Shown here in pieces: positions 1 to 5,263 of a stretch of 5,263 bases of DNA. The notes below the pieces were generated by a model. It saw only the letters and a program-made list of their open reading frames with translations. It made no database searches and was not told the DNA's origin. Position 1 is the first letter of the stretch. The number at the start of each line of letters is the position of its first letter. The DNA lies in the NCBI GenBank assembly GCA_018623505.1, contig JAAZVM010000042.1:1-5263 (forward strand), in the 5' to 3' direction. The translations under genes were made by a program, and so were the position numbers. The DNA is from Patescibacteria group bacterium (GTDB lineage Bacteria > Patescibacteriota > Gracilibacteria > BD1-5 > UBA6164).

Positions 1-625
1 TACATTTCCCATCTATATTACTATCTGTTAAGTCTACAAATTTACAGTTATCAGTTTTGTTTTGAAGTTGGTATTCATGCCAGCTTAATCCTCATGATTT
101 TATTTGAGTTTCTAAAGGTGATCCTATGTTAATAACTTCTCACTCTACATTTACAAGAACTAGTACTCAATAATCTATATCTACAACTATATCTCCAGAG
201 TTATCATAGTTTTCTTTTCAGTAATTTTTAAAAAATACTGCTCAATAATGTCATCCTGGAGTTGCATCTTCAGGAACTTGTATATCAAACAATATTACTT
301 TTTCTTCTTTTGCTTCTATTGTAAAGTAGTTTGTTTCTATATCTATCCAGTCAACTATAGATGTTCAAGGATTTTGTAGTTCATCTTTTTCTTTGAAATT
401 TGGTTTTCCAGTATTTGATTCTGCTTCAAAATCAGATTTCCAAGTATAAATTTTTAATTGTTTATCACTTTTATTTATAAGTTTTGCTTCTTTTGTTATA
501 GTTTCTCAAGGTTTTGCTTGAATTTCATACTTTATAGGTGATACTATTAAGTCTATATCTGCTTTTGTATATGAAAAATTAGCTAATAAACTTATTAGTA
601 ATATTAATTTTATAAAAAGTTTCAT
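1..625 (-). CDS. Secreted DUF916-like (WxL-interacting-protein-like) surface protein, partial: 3' end lies outside the window
   Basis: The first 208 codons are present, read with UGA=Gly (8 in-frame TGA and 6 GGN glycines in this part). Residues 1-22 form a signal peptide (MKLFIKLILLISLLANFSYT, then KAD). Residues 24-155 look like the DUF916 fold: an opening strand IVSPIKYEIQAKPGETIT followed by KLINKS, a central W-I-D pair near 93-95, and PEDATPGGHYGAVFF at 118-132. That last segment matches the P-x-x-A-x-P-G-x-Y-x-A-x-F signature of this family. A strand-rich segment (GVLVLVNVEGEVINIG, 153-168) starts the next domain. In Firmicutes, DUF916 proteins are membrane-anchored partners of WxL proteins and bind peptidoglycan. 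A C-terminal membrane anchor is expected here but falls outside the window. The ATG is chosen because it directly precedes the signal peptide; there is no Shine-Dalgarno motif. The gene starts 92 bp after the preceding stop and beyond a terminator. Family assignment is by motif recognition only. Confidence 0.82.
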
Positions 626-678
626 TTTTTATTATTAGTAATATTTTGTTAATATTATTAAAAAAACTTTAAAAATCA

Positions 679-708
679 AAAAAATACCCTTGAGTAAGGG
701 TATTTTTT
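679..708 (-). terminator. Strong intrinsic terminator after the small surface-protein gene
   Basis: A perfect 13-bp inverted repeat (core ATACCCTT / AAGGGTAT, extended by A/T pairs) surrounds a 4-base loop. On the minus strand it is followed by a run of T's (complement of the A's at 678-684). It lies 10 bp past the stop codon at 718-720. The symmetric A and T runs mean it could also work in the plus direction, but no plus-strand gene ends here. It separates the small surface-protein gene from the DUF916-like gene, so the latter needs read-through or its own promoter. Confidence 0.93.
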
Positions 709-717
709 ATTATTTAA

Positions 718-1389
718 TTAGAAGTTTCAAGTTACTGTAAAAGTAATTGTATCTTGATAATTTCATGCAGCTGTTTGTGCATCTGAAGTAGCTGATACTT
801 TAAAAGTAAGATCTGCCACTGTATTATCTAATCTTTCTGGTTTATTTGTAGTATAGATAGTATGACTTGTAGTATCATTAACTTCTGTTGAAGCTAAATC
901 ACCAGTTGTAGTAAAACCTGATATAGTTGAGTCTATTGCATTTGCAGTTGATTCAAAAGTATAAGATTCAGCAATTCCATCAGTAGTTAAGTTATTGATT
1001 TGTAAAGCATTATCACTTGTATTTGTTAATCAACCACTTGAAGAAGTTGCAGTTATACTAACTCCATTTGCAGCATTAGTACCAACTTCGATATCAATTG
1101 TACCACTAGAAGTTGTACCTGCTAAAAGTGTACCTAAATCTACTGATGAAGCTGATAAACTCATATTTAAAGTAGGTAATACTTGAGCAGTAACTGTAAT
1201 TCCACTAACTGTACCTGTTGCAGTACCAGGGAAAGTATCATCCCAAACAACATTAGAATCAAATGCACCAGTTCCAGTTACACCAGCAGTACCAATATTA
1301 GTTGCCGCATAAGTAGTCATAAAAGTTGTACCTGCCATAGCGAAAACACTAACTAAGGCTAGGATTTTTTTTGTTTTTGTTTTTAACAT
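718..1389 (-). CDS. Small secreted Thr/Ser/Ala-rich surface protein with WxL-like C-terminal domain
   Basis: This is a complete 223-residue protein when UGA=Gly. Under the standard code it would stop falsely at codon 120. Residues 1-28 are a signal peptide (basic MLKTKTKK, then hydrophobic ILALVSVFAMAG, cleavage near TTYA/A). The mature part is rich in Thr (about 48 in the whole protein), with no Cys and few Lys/Arg, typical of an exported acidic surface protein. Residues 72-223 form one beta-sandwich-like domain: SASSVDLGTLLAGT near 79-92, a GVSITATSSSG strand near 109-119, and the closing AAGNYQDTITFTVTGNF at 207-223. The closing segment resembles the end of WxL domains (AGxYxxxxxWxL) but lacks the canonical Trp. 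The same domain ends the large protein encoded upstream. Glycine is mostly GGT/GGA (17) with only 3 TGA, unlike that neighbour. It has its own promoter and terminator. It could be a major surface or S-layer-like subunit; that role is inferred. Confidence 0.9.
721..1176 (-). other. WxL-like beta-sandwich domain, small-protein copy
   Basis: Residues 72-223 of the small surface protein. The hallmarks are S-x-V/I-D-L-G-T/N-L at the start and A-x-x-D-x-x-Q-x-A-G-x-Y-x-x-x-I-x-F at the end. Both recur in the same order and with comparable spacing at the C-terminus of the 1213-residue protein. It is probably the cell-surface attachment or assembly domain. Confidence 0.7.
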
Positions 1390-1439
1390 AATCCGTAAAT
1401 TACATAAATAAATTTGTTTTTGTTTTTTCTTGTACTATA

Positions 1440-1469
1440 AGTCTATCATAATTTAAATATTTTTGTCAA
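1440..1469 (-). promoter_or_regulatory. Sigma-70-type promoter of the small surface-protein gene
   Basis: On the minus strand there is a perfect TTGACA -35 box (complement of 1464-1469), an 18-bp AT-rich spacer, and TAGACT as -10 (complement of 1440-1445; 4 of 6 to consensus). Transcription would start near 1433, giving a leader of about 43 nt before the ATG at 1389. It sits between the upstream gene's terminator and this gene, so the gene appears to be an independent transcription unit. The perfect -35 box agrees with strong expression. Confidence 0.7.
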
Positions 1470-1534
1470 AAAAAATCTTAATAAAATATTAATATTAAAT
1501 TAATTTATTTATTTTTTTCCTTTAAAATAAAGAA

Positions 1535-1564
1535 AAAGCCCCAATAAATTAATATTGGAACTTT
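1535..1564 (-). terminator. Intrinsic terminator overlapping the end of the large surface-protein gene
   Basis: The minus-strand RNA can form a 12-bp stem (arms complementary to 1553-1564 and 1535-1546, including two U-G wobbles) with a 6-nt loop, followed by UUUUU and further U-rich sequence. The wobbles become C-A mismatches on the plus strand, so it is directional for minus-strand transcription. The stop codon (1549-1551) lies in the loop, and the last four sense codons form the 5' arm. Confidence 0.82.
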
Positions 1565-4500
1565 ATTCAAAAATTTATATTTCAATTATAAATTCATGCA
1601 GATTGCTCTTCATCTATGTTTGCTCAAAGTCTAATAGTATAAATATAAGTATTTTTTTCTCAAGAAGTATTTATACTTCAACTATTACTTATTATAGTAT
1701 TTCAATTAATTATTTGGTTTATTTGATTTATATATGGAGTTTTTTCATATCAAAAACCATTAGTTCAGTTCCAATCAATTATATCAATACTTCAATTATT
1801 TAGTTTTGAGTCATTTACTATATAAATTTCAAATCAAGCTCAAACAGTATCAACTGTTAGATTTATATCATTACTATATTTATTTGAATTTGTTATTAAA
1901 TTTCATAAATCTATATTTGAATCAGAAATTATAAAATTTACCTCATCTATATAATATATTACTTCTTGAAATCATCAGTTATTAGAGTTATCTTCTATAT
2001 AAAAATATAGTTTATATTTTCAGAAAACATTGTTTGTTATATCATAACTAGCTCAAGTTCAAGTTATATTACTTGAGTTGATTAACCCTGAACTAATATC
2101 ATTTCACCATATACTATTAGTAATATCCCATTTTCTGACTTCAATTATTATAGAAGATGTATTTATTCAACTTCAAATATCATCATAATTTATATTTAAA
2201 ATCATATTTCAGATAGGGGATAATAAGTCACTAGTTGGATTTACTATATTTATATTAGGAGGAGTGGAATCTCAAGATAAAACATTGAAAATAGTATTTG
2301 CAATAGATATATTTCAAAGATTATCATTTATTTTAAATATTATTTTAAATTGTCATTCTCACAATTGAGAAACAGGTATTATAGAGTTACTTGGTCATAT
2401 AGTCGCATTTCACATATCTACATATGTTCATGATATATCAGTTCAATAATCTGATCAATTCCATTTATATAGTTCAACTATTATAGTACTTGTATCAACT
2501 CATACCTCAGCATCACTATAACTTACATCTAGATTAAATGATGTATTTGCTATATCACTTGAATCTATAGGATTGTTTATGACTATATCAATTCATGTAG
2601 TATCAATTGTAAAATTAGTTACATTAAGAATTATAGAGTTTTCTGGACTCGCTAAAACCTGTATAGTACAATCAGTATAAATTCAATCCGATAAAGTATC
2701 AAATGTAACAGTATTATTTCATACATTAGCTGTAGTTATAGAGCCACTACATGCTCAACCATAACTTATTGTTCAGCTAACCGGAGTATAAAAGGTGTAA
2801 TCCGGAGTATTATCATTTGTAGGAGTTGTAACTGCTGTTATTTCTTCCAGAACAGGAGGTTCTGAAACAACAGTTACATAATCAACCCAAGCTTTATCAC
2901 TACCGTTTGATACACTTCAATCTTTTGTATAACACCAACTTAAGTCATAATTTCAAGGGCTAAGATTATAAGTGTATTTACTCCAATCAATTTCTCATGA
3001 CCAATTTACTATTTCTGCTCAGTCTACATAAAATCTTAAGAAATCATAAGATGCTTCACTAGATACTTTATAGTAAAATGATATAGCATTTTCTGTTGTA
3101 TCTATTGTCTCATTTCTAAAAAAACAAACCGTTTGATTATCTCAAGTTGTTTGAGATTCTATAGAGTAGCTTCACTCGTATTTTTGAGTTGTAACTCTTT
3201 GCCAATCAGTATCTGTTCATGTTACATTTGTCGTTACTGTATATCATCAAACTACTTCGAAGTCTAGTAGGGCAACCTCTACTGTTGTATCTTGTTCTTT
3301 TTCTTCAAAGAAAATATAATCAACCCAAGCTTTATCACTACCGTTTGATACACTTCAATCTTTTGTATAACACCACTCAAAAGAGTATGTTCCATTAGTA
3401 AGTTCATAGTTGTATATATCCCAATCCACTTCTCAAGACCAATTTATTATCTCATTTCAGTCTATATAAAATCTTAAAAAATCATATCAAGATTCACTAG
3501 ATACCTTATATTGAAAACTTAAATTATAATCATTATACAGTGTTCTAGTAACATTAAAACAAGAAGTAGAATTATCTGTATTATTTCAACTTTCTATAGA
3601 GTATAATCACTCAAAAGGTGTAGTTGTAGTTCTTGAGAAAGTTCCTTGAGTAACTGTATATCATCATGGACTTTCAAAGTCGATTATTTCATTTGCTCAA
3701 GAAGTAGTAAAATCTGTGCTAATTTCATCTACTTCTGTAGGAGAAGTTCAGTTTCAATTTAAAAATGCTTTCCATTTAAAATTTCAATCTCATCATGCCA
3801 TACCATTAAAAGTCTGGATTTCACTGTTTATTTCTTGATAAGTATTTGAATTTACAGTTCAGTTAGTAGTAGCCTCCCGGTAAATTCAATTTAGATAATA
3901 CCATGTATTTCAATTATCTTTTGATAATTGATAGGTTAGATTTCAATTATTATTTTCAGATAATACTTCTGATAGCATATCAATACTTCAAGAGTATACT
4001 AAAGGATTGTTTGGTATAATACTTGGAGAAGAGTTATCATAAGTAATTTCTATTATTTCCATACCATCATCTATATATGCTCATACATATATATAGTTTC
4101 ATAATTTAAAAATAGAAGTAGCTCAATTTAATTCGTTTGTAGCATTTTCTCATACATTTGATAATCAAATAGGATTATAAGGATCATAAACATCTATAAC
4201 TGATAACGAATCACTAGTATAACTAGATACATATAAATACCCCTTATCATAATGTATTGCTCTAGGTCAATTTAAAGTAATTCAATTTGTTCAATTTGTG
4301 ATTGAAGATATATGTGATGGATTTGCGGGGTTACTTACATCTACTATTTCTACGGCATCACTTTGATCAGATGCAATATACGCAAAGTTTCAGTTTATAA
4401 AAACATCATAAGGAGCATTTAGTAGAGCTGTACCATTAGTTATTTGTCATTGAAATACTGGATTATTAATATTTGATATATTTATTATTTCTAAACTATC

Positions 4501-5190
4501 ATTTATGGTAGATGTTACATATAAATAGTTTCATAAAACAAATACTCATGTTGCTCAGTTTAGTCTAGTTCTATCTCTTAAACTTGAAACAAAAGTAGGA
4601 TTAGCAGGATTAGATAAATCAAATATATTTATAGAATCATCTTGATATGCAGTTGTAAATAAATAATTTCAATAAATATATAGTCAATATGATCAATTTA
4701 AATATATATTTCATCAGTCATTTATAGTTGATACTATTATTGGATTGTTTGGGTTTGATACATTAACTACAGATATATTATCTGCTATATATCAAGATAT
4801 ATATAAATAATTTCAACTTTTTACAACCTTTCTAGCTCAGTTTAAGTTTCAGTTTGATAATGTAGAAATTATTGTAGGGTTAGCTGGATTAGATATATCT
4901 AATATATTTAAAGCATCACTTTGATATGATACCATATATGCATAATTTCAATCTACTACCACTCAATCAGCTCAGTTTAAAAGTGATCATCAAGCTCAAT
5001 TATTAATTGATCATATGTGGTTTATTTGAGGAATTAACTTTCAAAATCATCAATTTATATTTACAGTATTTGTATTAGATATTGTATATTCAGTTTCATC
5101 AGAAAAATCCCATATATTTGTATTTCAATATACAGTAGTAGTTAGAAAAAACAGCAAAAATGTAAGCAAAAATTTAAATATTTTTTTCAT
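1549..5190 (-). CDS. Large secreted mosaic adhesin-like protein: LVIVD propeller, two jelly-rolls, Ig-like domains, WxL-like C-terminus
   Basis: This is a 1213-residue protein, continuous only with UGA=Gly: about 98 in-frame TGA against 12 GGN codons. Residues 1-22 are a signal peptide (MKKIFKFLLTFLLFFLTTTV). Then come a seven-blade LVIVD beta-propeller (about 72-385), a short module with KDNGNTWYYLNG (about 390-495), two tandem jelly-roll domains (about 503-628 and 641-773), three Ig-like domains (about 785-865, 866-972 and 975-1081), and a C-terminal WxL-like domain (1083-1213). No catalytic signature or transmembrane segment is visible apart from the signal peptide. The architecture suggests a surface adhesin or ligand-binding protein held on the cell by its C-terminal domain; the ligand cannot be read from sequence. 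Exactly six Cys occur, two in each of three consecutive domains, suggesting disulfides formed outside the cytoplasm. The ATG immediately precedes the signal peptide, and no Shine-Dalgarno motif is seen. The gene appears intact. Confidence 0.9.
1552..1944 (-). other. WxL-like C-terminal domain of the large protein
   Basis: Residues 1083-1213. The domain opens with EVNFIISDSNIDLGNLITNS, which aligns with LNMSLSASSVDLGTLLAGT of the small protein. It ends with YTIRLGANIDEEQSAGIYNG followed by NINFGIKFQY, which aligns with LTFKVSATSDAQTAAGNYQD followed by TITFTVTGNF. The two genes therefore share a C-terminal domain, probably for surface attachment. The canonical W-x-L tryptophan of Firmicutes is absent (Phe in its place). 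Confidence 0.68.
1948..2595 (-). other. Two tandem Ig-like domains
   Basis: Residues about 866-972 and 975-1081 are related to each other. Both start with a variant of I-V/N-N-P-x-x-S, then a strand followed by S/G-x-V/I-N/D-T-S-x-I-I-V/I-E-V/L-x-K-W, and end with a strand of the type F-K-I-N-D-N or F-Y-I-E-D-N. This is the usual pattern of extracellular Ig-like spacer domains that extend a binding head from the surface. Confidence 0.65.
2596..2838 (-). other. Bacterial Ig-like domain with a predicted disulfide
   Basis: Residues about 785-865. The segment TAVTTPTNDNTPDYTF, then SGTISYGGACSGS, NTVTFDTLSDGIYTDCTI and NFTIDTT, is the familiar signature of a short Ig-like repeat found in many bacterial surface proteins (TPTNDNTPxYTF and TLSDGxYxxCTI). 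The two Cys (814 and 841) probably pair. Confidence 0.75.
2872..3270 (-). other. Jelly-roll (ConA/LamG-like) domain, second copy
   Basis: Residues about 641-773. DFEVVGGYTVTT begins it, with YEGSYSIES, FYYKVSSEASYDFLRFYVDG, NWSGEIDW and WCYTKDGS following in the same order as in the preceding copy. Cys 689 and 753 probably form a disulfide. Such domains commonly bind carbohydrate or protein ligands; no specific family was assigned. Confidence 0.65.
2878..2937. repeat. 60-bp exact direct repeat, copy A
   Basis: Identical over 60 bases to 3316-3375, at an offset of 438 bp (146 codons, in frame). It encodes the last strands of the second jelly-roll (from WCYTKDGS through KAWVDY). The flanking parts of the duplicated domains have diverged strongly. 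Confidence 0.95.
3307..3684 (-). other. Jelly-roll (ConA/LamG-like) domain, first copy
   Basis: Residues about 503-628. It starts with IDFESPGGYTVTQG and contains FEGLYSIES, FQYKVSSESGYDFLRFYIDG, NWSGEVDW and WCYTKDGS. Cys 544 and 607 occupy the same places as the Cys pair of the second copy. The two copies arose by tandem duplication, with a period of 146 codons measured at the shared C-terminal segment. Confidence 0.65.
3316..3375. repeat. 60-bp exact direct repeat, copy B
   Basis: Partner of the repeat at 2878-2937. It encodes the same segment at the end of the first jelly-roll domain. No mismatch was found over the 60 bases. Confidence 0.95.
3706..4023 (-). other. Linker module with NGNTWYYLNG motif
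   Basis: Residues about 390-495. The pattern YQLSKDNGNTWYYLNG, then EATTNGTVNSNTYQEINSEI, then FKWKAFLNGNGTSPTEVDEI, resembles a small beta-rich module often seen between repeats in bacterial surface proteins (xDxGxTWYYxNG ... FKAFLxSDGTQxxExD). No function is known to me. It contains the only CGN codon in the gene, a CGG at 3877-3879. Confidence 0.5.
4036..4977 (-). other. Seven-bladed LVIVD-type beta-propeller
   Basis: Residues about 72-385 hold seven repeats of roughly 47 residues, starting near 72, 118, 165, 211, 258, 307 and 355. Each follows NGAxxVxxxGNYLYVxSYxx, then DSLxIIDISNPxNPxxVSxL. The seventh keeps only the first part of the unit, ending around EIIEITYD. This matches LVIVD repeats, which form propellers in extracellular proteins and serve as binding platforms. 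Confidence 0.82.
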
Positions 5191-5215
5191 TTTGTTTTCT
5201 TATTTATTTTATTTC

Positions 5216-5242
5216 ATTATAATAAATATAATTTATAATCAA
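5216..5242 (-). promoter_or_regulatory. Possible promoter of the large surface-protein gene
   Basis: The minus strand has a perfect TATAAT (complement of 5216-5221) preceded, 15 bp upstream, by TTGATT (complement of 5237-5242). The spacer is shorter than the usual 17 bp and the region is extremely AT-rich, so a chance match is possible. It would give a leader of about 20 nt. Nothing else was seen between 5191 and the window edge. Confidence 0.35.
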
Positions 5243-5263
5243 GATAAACAAATAATAACAATA

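Noticed and set aside
652..679. Promoter for the DUF916-like gene (TTGATT, 16 bp, TAATAT on the minus strand)
   Set aside because: It is a weak match in almost pure A/T sequence and overlaps the terminator edge; chance cannot be excluded, so it is not listed as a feature.
995..1186. Plus-strand ORF of 63 codons
   Set aside because: It lies wholly antisense to the small surface-protein gene, has no signal or motif, and exists only because the opposite strand is biased coding sequence.
1030..1389. Small surface protein ending at codon 119
   Set aside because: The apparent stop is TGA, which is glycine here. The frame continues to a TAA at 718-720 and completes the shared C-terminal domain.
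1555..1803. Plus-strand ORF of 82 codons
   Set aside because: It is antisense to the C-terminal domain of the large protein, with a Ile/Ser/Tyr-rich low-complexity translation, and is a shadow of the recoded minus-strand gene.
4036..4977. CRISPR-like or tandem DNA repeat in the propeller region
   Set aside because: The periodicity of about 140 bp is at protein level (LVIVD blades); the nucleotide copies are diverged, without identical repeats and spacers.
1549..5190. Degraded pseudogene with many stop codons
   Set aside because: Every interruption is TGA, no TAA or TAG occurs before the end, the frame never shifts, and domain motifs continue across the TGA codons.
1..5190. UGA=Trp (code 4, Mycoplasma-like)
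   Set aside because: TGA aligns with GGA between the internal domain copies and with conserved Gly motifs, and Trp is encoded by TGG at conserved W positions (NWSGE, WCYTKDG).

Overview
This is an AT-rich window (G+C well below 35%) that only makes sense with UGA read as glycine (translation table 25). All three genes lie on the minus strand. Under the standard code they break into fragments; with UGA=Gly each reads as one uninterrupted frame with a signal peptide and coherent domains. UGA=Gly is known from Candidatus Gracilibacteria (BD1-5) and Absconditabacteria (SR1), so the DNA very probably comes from one of these ultrasmall, host-associated or fermentative candidate phyla. The exact lineage cannot be decided from this window alone.

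Layout in transcription order, right to left. (1) 5190-1549: a 1213-residue secreted mosaic protein made of a signal peptide, a seven-bladed LVIVD-type beta-propeller, a small linker module, two tandem jelly-roll (ConA/LamG-like) domains, three Ig-like domains and a C-terminal beta-sandwich. It ends at a terminator hairpin whose loop contains the stop codon. (2) 1389-718: a 223-residue Thr/Ser/Ala-rich secreted protein with its own promoter. It is essentially a free-standing copy of the same C-terminal domain and is followed by a strong intrinsic terminator. (3) 625-1, cut by the window edge: a secreted protein with an N-terminal DUF916-like (WxL-interacting-protein-like) domain.

The combination of a large adhesin-like protein and a small abundant-looking protein sharing one C-terminal domain, next to a DUF916-type protein, resembles the WxL / WxL-interacting-protein loci of Gram-positive Firmicutes. 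There, WxL domains attach proteins non-covalently to the cell surface and DUF916 proteins are partners. My inference is that this is a WxL-like surface-display locus in a recoded candidate-phylum bacterium, with the large protein serving in adhesion or carbohydrate/host contact. No RNA genes, CRISPR arrays, insertion sequences or attachment sites were recognised.
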